Source of the DNA: Leptasterias polaris
Taxonomy: Eukaryota; Echinodermata; Asteroidea; Forcipulatida; Asteriidae
DNA length: 64,000 nucleotides
Direction of reading: 5' to 3'
Assembly: GCA_037783415.1 (NCBI GenBank)
Contig: JAZGTN010000048.1
Coordinates: forward strand, 868,001 to 932,000
Below, piece by piece: positions 1-11,152 of this stretch. A model generated the notes under the pieces. The model was given only the letters and a program-made list of their open reading frames with translations. It was not told the origin of the DNA and searched no databases. A program made the translations under genes and the position numbers. Each line of letters starts with the position of its first letter. The first letter of the stretch is position 1.

Positions 1-356
1 CCAACCAGCGTGGTTTGAATACCAACAATGGTTAATGAGGTCTATTTCCCCCACGGCGATTTGTGTAGAAATTTCGTCTGATAGCGCCCTCTTTTGACTC
101 GACTCCCTTCAGCTCATGTTATTTTCAACAATATGTGGGACATGCGCCGGGGGACAAAATCCCCTTTTATGACACCGAAAATAAAGACAATAGCATGCAC
201 TAGCAGCACATGCTTGATCCGGGGTTTGCCAGCCTTCTACTAATAGCCCCCCCCCCCCCCCCCCCACCCCCACCCCAATGCATATAGCGGGCACGACATC
301 TAAATGATTTTCACATAAACTGAAACAATTACAAGTTCCAGATATTGGTTTCTTAC
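1..356. other. Intronic sequence of the SLC46-like gene with poly-C tract
   Basis: The segment lies downstream (minus sense) of a splice donor at 351-356, so it is read as intron of the transporter gene. It contains a run of about 24 C with interruptions near 248-275. I see no further exon of the transporter here. Confidence 0.4.
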
Positions 357-1064
357 CTCAATTATCGGTGGAAATATAGCAACAAAGATAGCAGTCCCAA
401 GAGAGATGAAAAAGAGGACGACGAAAGTAGCAACAAAGCCAGCGCCCTCTATTATATATCCAGTGGCAATCTGTGCAACACCCTGCGCACAGAAGTTCAT
501 CGTTTGCAGATATATGACATAAACTGATCGGTCTGTGTCCATATTCGAAGAAATTAAATACGACATCATCGTCGCAATCTGGAGATAGAACCCCCCTCCC
601 AGCGCAAGAAAAGCGGCTGCTGTCAGTGTCCACCACGGCGATAGGTTAAAAATCAAAATGACTACATACGTCGCCATATGGAGTGTTACTCCAACGCATG
701 GTAAAACAGCCACAAATCGTAGCTGTTTGTGGCTCCGCGCGCCGTCACTCCAAGACGATAAGAACATGACGATCAGCAGCGATGGTAGGCTTCCCACCAG
801 GCCCCCAACAAATATAACTGAAGAAGATTGTCCTTGAATCGCTGCATTATCCTCGTCATTCCCAGTGGTGTTCGCTTGCTCAGAGCACGGCCCAGTCGAG
901 GTGATATTCTTGCCTTCAAACCCCAGCTCAAATGAGACCAAGTATTCAATTGCTTGGATAGTGGCAGGACCTATTGCACCGAACGGGATTCCCGCGACGA
1001 ATGCGTAGATATAGACGGCTGTTGTGGTGGACAGCCATTTTGAAGAATTTGATGTCCGTTCCAT
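357..1064 (-). CDS. SLC46-like major facilitator transporter, first coding exon (partial gene)
   Basis: The 236 codons start at the ATG on the complement of 1062-1064 (MERTSNSSKW) and end at a GTAAGA donor (351-356) in phase 0; the open frame past it is intronic read-through. Hydrophobic segments match the first half of a 12-helix major facilitator: a first helix (TTAVYIYAFVAGIPFGAIGP), a long extracellular loop with two N-glycosylation sequons (NIT, NTT) and a cysteine, then helices with the loop-2/3 signature LSSWSD, and further helices ending in IFPPIIE. The glycosylated loop between helices 1 and 2 and the SSWSD motif are typical of SLC46 proteins (proton-coupled folate transporter group), which act in the plasma or lysosomal membrane. 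Substrate cannot be inferred. The remaining exons lie left of the window. Upstream of the ATG I see only AT-rich DNA with no clear promoter element. Confidence 0.72.
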
Positions 1065-1872
1065 TCTAAGTCAGTGAGGCACTTTACCCGTTTTATGTGG
1101 AATAAATACAATCAGCTAGTTCTGGGGGAAAAAAGAAGAAATCAAACCAGTTCTCAATAAAGTATACTTGTGCTTAGCCCTGGCGGCCTTTCACTTTCGT
1201 ATAGTACACTACAGTGTACAGCACAGAGGTAGAGTCCTATGGCTAACTTGTGCTATGCTTTGAATAAACCAATATTCACAAAAACTGCATGCTAAAAACT
1301 CCTGGGTTAGAATTGACCCGGATTCTAAATCACAGGGTGCCATGGCCCTCTTTTCGAGAGTGTAGGCCTACTCAGTAGGGACGCGAACCAATAACATTAT
1401 ACTTATAGTTTACCTTAAATCCCTACGATGGCCTACCGGTCTGCAGACAGTAGACCGTAAACACATTTTCAGTTAATTACTCGTCCATTTTTTTTCTCCA
1501 AAAACAGGTGAAACCCCTCAAGTTCTATTCTCAGACAGGTCTGATTGATATGACCGTTTAGGCAGTATGACCCATGGACTTGGAAATCTCAAGTAAAAAA
1601 AAAAAATTCCGGCCCCATTGCTTTTTAAATTTTACATAGAATCACATCCGCCATTTTCTTTTTAAACAATTAAAAACATATAGGGCCTATATTTATTAAT
1701 TTTTTGGGCCAAACTATCACTACAACGTCTAGAAAGGTTATTAGCTTTGAAAAAAAAAGGTATGAAATCAACATTGTATTTTAGGTAAAAACGTTTTCCC
1801 AACGTACTTACTGCACGCTGCAGTAACCAATGGCATTTGTGTATATCTAAAAGGGGTGCGGTATCCCAGGGA
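1065..1872. other. Upstream flank of transporter gene, no gene recognised
   Basis: AT-rich non-coding DNA with homopolymer runs (A11 near 1596-1606). It would contain the 5' UTR and promoter of the minus-strand transporter if no 5' intron exists. I recognise no coding segment. Confidence 0.4.
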
Positions 1873-2215
1873 TAAAGGGTGTGTACAACATTGGTAAGAT
1901 TGAAAACTATAAATGTTCACAGATTTGCACATAACTTATGGTACAAAGATGGTCATGGTGGGAAAACTTCCCTTGAAATAGTTTTGCTTGAAATGCCGCA
2001 GTTCTTAGGAAATTAGTAAAGCAATAATCGAATTATCCTGCAAAAAAAGTTAAAACATACAATGGGGTTTTTCACTGTTTTCTCATGACTCAGAAAACCT
2101 ATTGAGCTAAAACTTTCACAGGTTTGTTATTTCATGTATATGTTAGGTCACATCAAGTTCGGATACAGGTCTTTGGCAATTTACCAATGTTGTACAAACC
2201 CTTTAAATTGCATGA
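1873..2215. mobile_element. MITE with imperfect terminal inverted repeats (GGGTGTGTACAACATTGG type)
   Basis: The left end AAAGGGTGTGTACAACATTGG is matched in inverted form by CCAATGTTGTACAAACCCTTT at the right end; the right flank is TTAA and the left flank TAAA, so a degraded TTAA target duplication is possible. The interior shares phrases (TTTCACAGGTTTGTTATT) with the element at 2472-2839, which suggests related non-autonomous families. There is no coding potential. Confidence 0.6.
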
Positions 2216-2471
2216 CGCTGGTGCTCTCATATTGAGGGTAGGTTTTTAAATAAGAGAACATTCAACTCGACCACCGAGCTTTTCTTGTTGAAGAGAATGC
2301 CAAAGTGTGGCCAAACATTTTCCGAAGATTGAGCAAAACTGTTCCGAAACGTCGAGACATTATCCTATCCTGGTTTTTCACAGAGCCACCACTTCTTTAT
2401 TATTAATATTTTGTTTAAGGGTTGCCTCCCGCAAACTAGAGCTTTATATTGGTTTTCAGCTGTAAAAATCT

Positions 2472-2839
2472 TTAAAGGCACTGGACACTAATGGTAATTA
2501 CTCAAAATAATTGTTAGCTTAAAAACTTACTTGGTAACGAGCAATGGAGAGCTGTTGATAGTATAAAACATTGTGAGAAATGACTCCCTCTGAAGTAACG
2601 TAGTTTTTGAGAAAAAGGTAATTTCTCACTCAAATAATAAAAGACTTCAGTGAAGCCTTTTATTATAGGCATCTGAAAGCAAACAAATTTGTGCAACAAG
2701 GGTGTTTTTTCTTTAATTTTTCTCTTGCAACTTCGATGAGTCCAAATTTTCACAGATTTGTTATTGTATGCATATGTTGGGATACACCAAGTGAGAATAC
2801 TGGTCTTTGACAATTACCAATGGTGTCCAGTGCCTTTAA
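2472..2839. mobile_element. TTAA-flanked MITE with long terminal inverted repeats
   Basis: The left end reads TTAAAGGCACTGGACACTAA and the right end is its near-perfect inverse (GGTGTCCAGTGCCTTTAA), each bounded by TTAA. A TTAA target duplication fits the Kolobok or piggyBac superfamilies. The interior has no transposase. The sequence resembles an abundant echinoderm MITE as I remember it, which is part of the basis for the host guess; this is recollection, not a search result. Confidence 0.75.
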
Positions 2840-3705
2840 GTTAGAGAACATTTTAATAGTTAAATATCAGGTGTTTTTTAAAGCTTCCATGTGTATTTAG
2901 AAAAATTAGTTTACGTTTCAAATTAAATTGGATCTACCGAAAGGCCTAGCCTTGGTTCCAAGACCATGGTGTTTGCGAGTACACAAAGTACCATGCCTTC
3001 CAGGCTAGCATTGGGTGCGTTCGTTTCCTTTGTCTGACCTCTGGTATTATCAGGAAACCCCATGGCTTGTGTACTATGGACTTAAGTCTCCACAGTCTCC
3101 TGTGGTATTTTGGGGGAAGAGCCAGTTGAGCAGGAGACTATACCGATAGTAAGAAAGGGTCCAAACTAGCTGATAGAAATAAATCCATTCTACCCCAAAC
3201 TATACATTAAAAAACCCAAAGGAACTCACCTGGACACTTTTAAATACAGCTGCATGTTCGTCTGGATAATCTATTAAGTCACAGTATTATCAAACTTTGA
3301 TTTACCTTCATTCGTATCGTATCATAGTACCAGCAAATTAGATCGGTTGCTCAAAAATCTGAATAACTGCCAATTTACGCGGGTAGGTAAAACTGCCTAT
3401 ATTATTAAATCGTAAAGAGATAGACGCGACATAATTAGGCCTGTTTTATGTGTTGAGAAAATGGAAGACGTAATACAAATTTGACATAAACAAGTGTTTC
3501 ATATTTAATTAGTATTGTAACGGTGAGAATTAAGTCTTTGGTAAATACCGTGTGACCTGTAGGACATCACATGTTTTCAAAAGAGCCACATAGCTTGGAC
3601 TTCCTGCTGGCACAATTTGTGAAAACACTCGATGTGATGGCAATTACATCGCCTGATTTTTTATCAACTATACAATTAAATTCAAAGAGGGGCTGCTATT
3701 AAGGT
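2840..3705. other. Non-coding DNA, nothing recognised
   Basis: AT-rich DNA with no open frame resembling a protein family and no obvious repeat apart from short homopolymers. Confidence 0.4.
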
Positions 3706-6170
3706 AATTAGGTGTTCGGGCTTAGAAGCCCGAACAACTCTTGTTATTGTTCGGTTTTTAGGTGTTCGGGCAATCCGCCCGGAACACCTCTTGTTTTTGT
3801 ACGTTAAAAAAAAAAAACTTCTTCTGTTTATCCCCCGCGATTGTCCGCAAACAAACGCACACTTCCGAAGCTCACACAACCTTCAAACTTCACATATATA
3901 GTTAGATCGTTACTTGTAGAAGATACCGCTGGAATGACGTCATGATGACGTCATCAGGTGTCGAATTACAGTAAATTAAAGTTTAATATTTCAAAAAATC
4001 ATAACTCAACAAATACTAAATGGATTTGTACATTCTATACATCATCGGACAGGTCTTAGAAAACCCAACAAACAAATCACAAAGAGTGACCCCAGTTTAC
4101 CTTGATCTCCGGTTCAAAACGGAAGTTGAAAATTTCAAAAAATTCAATAATTTATATCTAAAGAACTTCTTGTACTTAAATCGAAATTTTTACACCAGGT
4201 TGTAGGACCTTGTTCCTTCTCAAACTTTTGCACAGAGATGATACTAGTTTGACCTTACTTTCTGGTCGAAATCGGGTGTTAAAGGTAACGTAGGCCTGTA
4301 TATTGACCCGCATTAAAAGCACGTGAAAAGATCTTCTACTGATCGACACACGTAAAACCGTATCTAACCCCAGTGGCACGGTAGCCGTCTGTTGCGTTCC
4401 AATACTGTACACCACGCGGCTGGCTGCTTCCGCTTCCCTGTTCCCTGTTCATAAAGGTGTAAACTGTGTATACACACTAGCACACATTCCGCGCAACGAA
4501 GACAGTGTGTAGCTGGTACACATAACGTGAAACGGATTGTTTAATTATGTCACGGTGGCGCTATACTGAGTTAATGGTCGTTTGTTAACTGTGCTCTTTT
4601 ATAATGCAACAGACTCAGAAGTGTACGTCGTTCGACGGTAGTCCAATGAATAGCTCAGTGCATTATATCCTTCGTGTTAGCCTTTTGTTGGCTTGGTGGT
4701 AAATATATACTAAAACGAGTGTATTTTGCTGAACTATTTGGGTGATTTTAATAAATTTGGATAACTGAGAAAATGTGATCGGAAAAAATATCAACATAAA
4801 TTTGACTCTAATCAACACCGGTTTTTACAAGATTTTACTTTTAAATCCTGTTGAATACTTCAAAGAAATACAATGTGAACAGCAAAATAAATTCAACATA
4901 AATTGCACATCGTGTAAACTGAAGCTTCTTATGCCCTTATCATAACAAATGATTGATGTTGCTTCAGTTATCGGCACCACCAAAAAGGTAGCAAGCAGGC
5001 GTAGTTTGATAAAATTTATTTTTGAATTGTAAATTAATATAGATAGTCTTTTAAACTATCAGTTCAGTTTGTGACTGTTTACAAGAAAATTTGTATACAT
5101 GTGTATCTACTAGTACACATTCTGGAGTTTCAATGCATATCCATCGAAAAATAAATAAACTTCATTGAATGGAAAACTTATACTTATTTAATAGTTGTAC
5201 TTGTGAGTCATTCAAAGGCTCGTTTCAAGATCTGTAGCCAAGATGAAGGGGAAGTGGGGAGAATGTTCCTCTGTTTGACTATGAAATGACAATGGGACCC
5301 TTGGCCCTTTCAAATAATCTAAATAATGTACTCATTTGCTGAATTATGTTGGTAAGTTCACCTTTGTTTTTCACTTGGCACATATTTAAATACCTATGTC
5401 TCGATAAAACAATTCTAACTTCATGTCATCGGTTTTCAAATCTGGCTAAACAAAAGTTTATTATTTAGAAAATTGTATATTTCAAGTAGCCTTTAATTCC
5501 TGTGTATAACTAACGTATAAACGTAAAAGATTTACACATTACTTTCTTTGAAATTTCAAAAGCTATCAACATTGTTTTTAACGATTCAATGAAATAGCTA
5601 ATGCATCATACCATGCCGCATAGGAGATGGCAATCAACATGGGATAGTGGTTTGGTTAGAAAGGGAAAGACAATACTGCCAATATCCCGTCATTTGTCTG
5701 TCAATTGGTAGATTAACCAAGTTATGTAAACTAATTAATTATGCAAACAAATATGATTAGTTTACTCAAGCAATAGATATGTAAACAACACACTTAGATA
5801 AAGAAAACGTTGACAAAGTGCAAAACAGACCATTTTAACCTACTGAACAACTTTTCAGCATGTGCTGACAACGTACCGGACTTAAGCTTGTCCAATTAAG
5901 GTGCCGTGTTCGAGGGTCAAAACAAAAATCATTAAACTTGCCAAACTCGCCTTCTGGTTCAATCTTCAATTTCAAGTCAAAAAACTATTCACAAACCCTA
6001 GTTTGCAAAGTATTAGAAAGACCAACCTTCTTCCGCCATTCTTTTCACTATCGAAATGGGATTTAAAAAAAAAAATTTCATGGCACCATACGGTCATAAG
6101 CCCTACCACTAACTTTCATTGAAAACCCGAACACCTAGTGTTTGTAATCCTACAAACACTACATTGCTAG
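3706..6170 (+). mobile_element. Non-autonomous Helentron-like element, copy 1
   Basis: The 5' side carries two palindromes of the GGTGTTCG...CGAACACC type (about 3709-3746 and 3759-3789), each followed by CTCTTGTT. Next come an A/T-rich spacer, a leader, a paired CRE-like block (TGACGTCA at 3934-3941 and 3945-3952) and the CATCAGGTGTCGAATTACA segment shared with the 13-19 kb copies. The 3' end shows CGAACACC (inverse of the 5' palindrome arm), a 10-bp stem (6137-6146 with 6151-6160, loop ATCC), six bases, then CTAG at 6167-6170. A hairpin before a terminal CTRR is the Helitron 3' signature, and inverted motifs near both ends are typical of Helentrons. There is no coding sequence; the middle (about 4500-5880) is unassigned and may include nested insertions. 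Confidence 0.6.
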
Positions 6171-7071
6171 TTATTAGGTGTTCGGAGCGGAGCTTAGCTC
6201 CGAACACCTCTTGTTATTGTTCGTATTTTTTTTAGGTGTTCGGACAAAAGTCCGAAGACCTCTTCTTATTGTTTTTTTTTTTTTTAGGTGTTCGGACAAA
6301 AGTCCGAAGACCTCTTCTTATTGTTCGTTTTTTTTTTTAGGTGTTCGGACAAAAGTCTGAATACCTCTTCTTATTGTTCGTTTTTTTTAGGTGTTCCGAC
6401 AAAAGTCCGAAGACCTCTTCTTATTGTTCGTTTTTTTTAGGTGGTCGTGCAAAATGTGCGCGAACACCTATTGTTTTTGTTCTGTCTTTTTAGGTGTTCG
6501 TGCAATATGAGCACGAACACCTCTTGTTTTTGTTTCTGTTTTTAGGTGTTCGTGCAATATGAGCACGAACACCTTTTTTTATTGTTCTGTTTTTTGTAGG
6601 TGTTCGTGCAACTCAGCACGAACACCTAGTGTTAGGTGTTCGTGCAATATGTGCACGAACACCTATTTGTTATTGTTCCGTTTTTTGTTTTTTAGGTGTT
6701 CGTGCAATATGTGCACGAACACCTCTTGTTATTGTTCTTTTTTTTTTAGGTGTTCGTGCAATATGTGCACGAACACCTCTTGTTATTAGGTGTTCGTGCA
6801 ATATGTGCACGAACACCTCTTGTTATTATTATTTTTTTTTTTAGGTGTTCGTGCAATATGTGCACGAACACCTCTTGTTATTAGGTGTTCGTGCAATATG
6901 TGCACGAACACCTCTTGTTATTGTTCTGTTTTTTTAGGTGTTCGTGCAATATGTGCACGAACACCTCTTGTTATTGTTCTGTTTTTAGGTGTTCGTGCAA
7001 TATGAGCACGAACACCTCTTGTTATTGTTCTGGTTTTTTTTTTAGGTGTTCGGCTCTTTAGCCGAAAACCT
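6171..7071 (+). repeat. Array of 18 tandem palindromes (Helentron-like 5' termini)
   Basis: I count 18 hairpins in about 900 bp, starting near 6176, 6234, 6287, 6340, 6389, 6440, 6492, 6543, 6598, 6634, 6693, 6748, 6788, 6843, 6883, 6936, 6987 and 7044. Each has an outer stem AGGTGTTCG/CGAACACCT followed by CTCTTGTTATTGTTC and a T-run, or directly by the next palindrome (TTGTTATTAGGTG). Inner stems differ but stay paired: GGAGC/GCTCC, GGAC/GTCC, GTGC/GCAC, GGCT/AGCC. The array begins immediately after the CTAG that ends copy 1 and leads into the leader and helicase remnant at 7072-8144. Frames through it encode only repeat-derived peptides and are not genes. Confidence 0.85.
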
Positions 7072-7223
7072 ATTGTTATTGTTATGTTTTTTTTCCACCT
7101 CCATATTCTTCCTTCTGAACCTTCTCGACAAGATTTCTCAAAAAGTAAAAGTTGTAAAATCTTGAAACTTGGCACATACTTACGAAGTATAGGCCCGTAT
7201 AGGCCCTATATTGCAAAAATCTA
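7072..7223 (+). other. Helentron-like 5' leader
   Basis: A T-run, then a pyrimidine-rich stretch (TTCTTCCTTCTGAACC) and a segment ending CTTGAAACTTGGCACATACTT. It is clearly related to the leader following the palindromes or CTAG junctions at about 17001-17120 (ACCTTGAAACTTGGCAGATACTT). It links the palindrome array to the coding remnant downstream. Confidence 0.6.
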
Positions 7224-8144
7224 ATGTGTGGTTCAGGAGTTCAGGAGTTATGTTTTTCAATGATTGCACAGCACATAAAGTGTCAAGGAATGACAACAAA
7301 AAAACCTGTAGTGTGTCTTGCAAAAACATTTGCAGCAGGGCAAGCGTATGTTAGTTTGAGCCGTGTGACGTCATTGAGTGGTCTCATTATTGAAGATTTT
7401 GATGAAAAGTATATTTACTGTGATAAATCAGTAGCACAATCTTTAAATGATATGTCTGAATTTAGTTTAATTGGGAAACAATATTCAGGAAAGAATACCA
7501 CAATCATATTGCATAATGTTGAAGGCTTAAAGAATCATTTGATGGATTTGAAGGGCCAACCTGAAATGAAAGAGTCAGATTTTCTATGCTTAACTGAAAC
7601 ATGGATTGATGTGAATACTGAAATTGAGGAATTGAATTTAGAACATTTCAAATGCTATCATCAGTTAAGATCAATGTCATATGATAATTCAATGAGGACA
7701 TTACAGCAACAAAGTCATGGTGGAGTTTCTGTATATGGAAAGCAATCCAGAAGTTTTAATCGGTTAAATATTACATGTCATAATATAGAATATGTTGCTT
7801 TTCATATTGTTTCAAATATATCGCTAATAGTGGCAGTAATATACAGACCCCCATCTTACAACATAAATCATTTTGTCAATAACTTATCTTACTTGGTAAC
7901 TGAAATTCATAAGATCAGCCATAGAAGTATAATAATGGGAGATTTCAACGAGAACCTTTTGGGCAATCAATCACATGTTGCGAATTTAATGCAACAATAA
8001 GGCTATAAACAATGTGTACAAGATGCAACTACTGAGAATGGAACATTACTGGATCATGTGTATGTCAGAGGTTTGGATGAGATTGTTGCTACTGTCATAC
8101 CAACATATTATAGTTACCATGAATCGGTCAAAATTCAGTTTTAA
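7224..8144 (+). pseudogene. Helentron remnant: PIF1-type helicase C-terminus fused to EEP endonuclease domain
   Basis: Residues about 8-65 match the end of a PIF1-family helicase, including a CQGMT segment and the motif VI-like GQAYVSLSRV followed by SLSGLIIEDFD. The same frame continues into an endonuclease/exonuclease/phosphatase domain: LTETWID (catalytic Glu region), YRPPS and IIMGDFNEN. A TAA at 7998-8000 interrupts the frame, which then stays open to 8142-8144 with a GTLLDHVYV segment and a final SYHES where the family has SDH. So there is a premature stop plus a likely Asp-to-Tyr change in the last catalytic motif. Helicase followed by an AP-type endonuclease in one frame is the known arrangement of Helentrons (Helitron2). 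The Rep domain and most of the helicase are missing, as if an internal deletion joined the 5' leader to the C-terminus. The ATG at 7224 is arbitrary. Confidence 0.8.
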
Positions 8145-8770
8145 TCCAATGCCCTGGAATAACTGTATTGACAGAGGTTAACACAAATTTCACAACAGCT
8201 TTAAGGGGTTTTCTTTAAAATAGACTAATTATCGTATACTGTAGACTTGTATTATTTCTGCATACCACAATGCGGTCATTTGTTTAGTGAAGAGAATGAT
8301 GTCTTATTTTAAAGCAAGTTTACATTTCTTAACAACAACATTATTCAACAGGTGTTTGTGTACTTGAAAATACACTATTATAATGATTGATATCCATGGA
8401 GCTGTTGATGTAACAACAAACAACCTTGAATAGAAAATTCTAGAAAAAAATAGATTACATTCATTTATTTACAATGAAGAAATGAAAAGTTAATACCAGT
8501 CAATAAAATACAAAAGCCCCCCAAAAACAAGAAAGATTGCAACAATCACAGATAATAAAGCGAACAAAAGACTGAAAAAGAGTACATGTATATGTAATTC
8601 ATTGCTGAAAAATTCATAAAAATACAAGGAAAAGCATCACAAACAGAACGTAGAAATCGTCAGTGAAGAGGAATTAATATAAAGAAGAAGAATAAATGGT
8701 TAAACAGTTACAAAATATTGTTAGAAATGATGTACATGTACATGTAATTTCAGTTTGTTGCTGATGTTTA
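8145..8770. other. Non-coding DNA downstream of helicase remnant
   Basis: AT-rich DNA without a recognised gene. I looked for a Helentron 3' hairpin with CTAG and did not find a convincing one, so the 3' boundary of the coding remnant is unknown. Confidence 0.4.
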
Positions 8771-9400
8771 TTAAAAACTCGGCGCTCGATGTTACTGAAA
8801 ACGTTATTCACAACAGCGCCCTCTTTCGTTGGACGAAAAAGAGCGCTGTTGGGGATTCCTCCCCCCCCCCCCCAAAAAAAAGAATTCGCGCCACATCACA
8901 CACGTACAGTTAGCGCTTGCACTGCATGTAACGTATGTAGCGCGTTGTCGATCAAAATGGGGAAAAACGTAAGGGTCAACAGGTGTGCTTTTAAGTCCTT
9001 TTTGGACCATATAGTAAGATCAAAATGTTGTTATCTCAGTGCATAAGTTTAAGAGAGATTGCTGTTCTACAATCTGATAATATTAAAAATATGTGATTGA
9101 TTATCTAGGGTGTGCAATGTATCTTATAACATCAATGCAAATGTATTCCTACTTGTAGTTTTGGTGCGAGACGTTGTTCATTATCACTCAACTATTGAGA
9201 TTCTCCGCTCTGCACTCAGCGCTCGATGTTTTAAAAACTATATTGCCAACAGCGCCCTCTTTCGTTGGACAAAAGAGAGCGCTGTTGGGAATTCCCCAAA
9301 AGTTCGCGCCACATCACACACGCACACCCCGCACTTGCACTGCATGTAGCGTACATAGTGTGTGTTGTTGTCAGTCGGGATATAATACACAAACATCAAT
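8771..9400. repeat. Tandem pair of repeat modules with AACAGCGC hairpins
   Basis: Two related modules each contain a palindrome (about 8812-8852 and 9247-9287) of the form AACAGCGCCCTCTTTCGT / ACGAAA(A)GAGCGCTGTT. This is followed by a C/A tract, GCGCCACATCACACACG and CACTGCATGTA(A/G)CGTA. The same module appears inverted at about 15540-15930, inside the Helentron-like cluster, and partially at 18730-18780. It has no coding potential and is probably a dispersed non-autonomous element. Confidence 0.65.
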
Positions 9401-11152
9401 TCCCTGGAATTGTGATTATCTAACCAAACAAAACGGACAAGAGTCCAATAAAAACCACTAGACCATCGTTCATACACCCGCATGCGGGACAGAACATCTA
9501 AACAACCCAACAACAACCATCACTGGATAGAAAATCAAACGTATACCTCACAAATACTCAACAATTATGATACCTTTTTCCTAATTCCCAATCGGAAAGG
9601 AACAGTCAATCTGGCTTTAAAACTAACCACAGCAATCACTGTAACTGGTAGAAAAGTACATGTACATCTTTTTTCCACTATTTCCACATTTGGAAGGGAA
9701 AACTACACTTTTTCGACACCAAACTAACACAGATTTGGCCTAGAATCCCAAAATAAACCTTGGGAATTTACGCGCCTTTTCTCTGAAAGCCTTAACCACC
9801 ACCGGAACAATAGGACACACAACCAGTAAACCAACACAGGAACTTTCCAGCTGACCAATCACCACGCGGCCAACGCACGTACACAATGGGATTATTTATT
9901 GACGTCCGCTAAGCAACTATACATGTATCAGCCTGACTACACTCAAGTCATCTGACATCATGTCCCTCAAAAATGAGTTTAAAGTTCAAGAAACACAGTC
10001 ACTTAAAAACCTCTAGTCCAAAAACTTCAACCTCAAGAGCTGTTTCACCCACCCTGTCGAACTCTTCGGACATACCATGCGGACAAATACCTCTTATCAA
10101 TCAACTTGAGGAATCGCTGATAACATCATTGGAACCGAAATCGAGATCAATATAGAGGCAGCCAAGAAAGAAGGAAGGACTAAACTTGTGGCTCATTTCT
10201 CTGGACCATTACTCCGGACGTCAGTCCAGCTCTTCGGCTTCTTCATCCGCCCCAGAACAACCAGGGGACAGAAGCGGAAAAGTGACACCAAGTAAAGAAG
10301 CTCACCAAACTAAAAACAAACCGGTTCTTTTCAGAACTACCACATATTCAAAGAGAGAATATTACATGATTCGTTTTATCTATTTTACTATTTGCTCCAT
10401 TACTATAATAATATATCACGGCATTCCGAAAAAGATATTATTATAAAACAACCTTACTTAAAATAGTATAATAATAGATATAAACCCTATACTCTCTAGA
10501 AATATGGCCAAACACAAGTTAACCAAACGAGCTCACCTTACACAATCCCAAAACAAAGCCAAACGCTTTCCACGTACCTGCTACCAACGGTTCACGAGAA
10601 CATTTTTCGAAACAAAATAATGAGAGTTAGTGGACTTTTATTACCAACCAGTCTAAAGCCAATCTTTCTCCATTTCAGAAAGTGGTTTCTTATAGAAAAA
10701 GGTTGAACATCTGTTCCAACTCCCGTTAAAACCAAAACCGAAAATTACCTCTGAGCAAAGGCGTCAATCCTTTTTAAAATGTGGGGGGGACACAATGGAG
10801 TAAAATTTTAAGTGTCGCGTCAGCGCCACGTTTCTTGCTGAGCACCATTTTGTAGCAAGCTCAAAACATTCGATCAGAAATAACTCTGATTTTGCGGGCT
10901 AAATGAGGTCAAGAATATTCACGTTTATTCAGCGATCGACGATTGATGGTCACTTCTCTTCCTCTACCCCAAACCTCCACAATACGAGTCAAATAAAAGA
11001 GACCAATGAGACGTTAAGTTTTAAACTTGGTGGTATTTTAGGGGTAAAGGCATTTAGAGTGTAACACAAAGGGCAAGGGCCATTACGAGAATAACCCAAT
11101 AAAAGCAAACCCTATAGTTTGCCTATGAGAAACTTTGGGAAACGGCAGTAAG
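9401..11152. other. No gene recognised; C/A-rich, possibly degenerate coding remnants
   Basis: Composition is unlike the flanks: C- and A-rich on the plus strand with short open frames (for example 9482-9727, 9973-10155, 10186-10446) that resemble no family I know. A related texture recurs at about 12400-12940. The pair could be remnants of a mobile-element gag-like gene, but no diagnostic motif is visible. Confidence 0.3.

Noticed and set aside
6171..7071. CRISPR-like regular palindromic repeats
   Set aside because: Spacers are short T-rich variants of each other rather than unique sequences, spacing is irregular, the context is animal DNA with spliced genes and retrotransposons, and no cas genes exist. 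The units match transposon termini elsewhere in the window.
6171..7071. Hairpin plus T-run as intrinsic transcription terminators
   Set aside because: Rho-independent terminators are a bacterial feature; the host here is a eukaryote and the same hairpins lie at element ends.
7500..8144. EEP domain as part of a LINE
   Set aside because: It is in one continuous frame after a PIF1 helicase motif VI and is not followed by reverse transcriptase, which fits a Helentron and not a LINE.
9973..10446. Two 60-86 residue frames as a gene
   Set aside because: No family similarity, no splice or start context, low-complexity Ser/Pro/Lys composition; kept only as a possible remnant in the region note.
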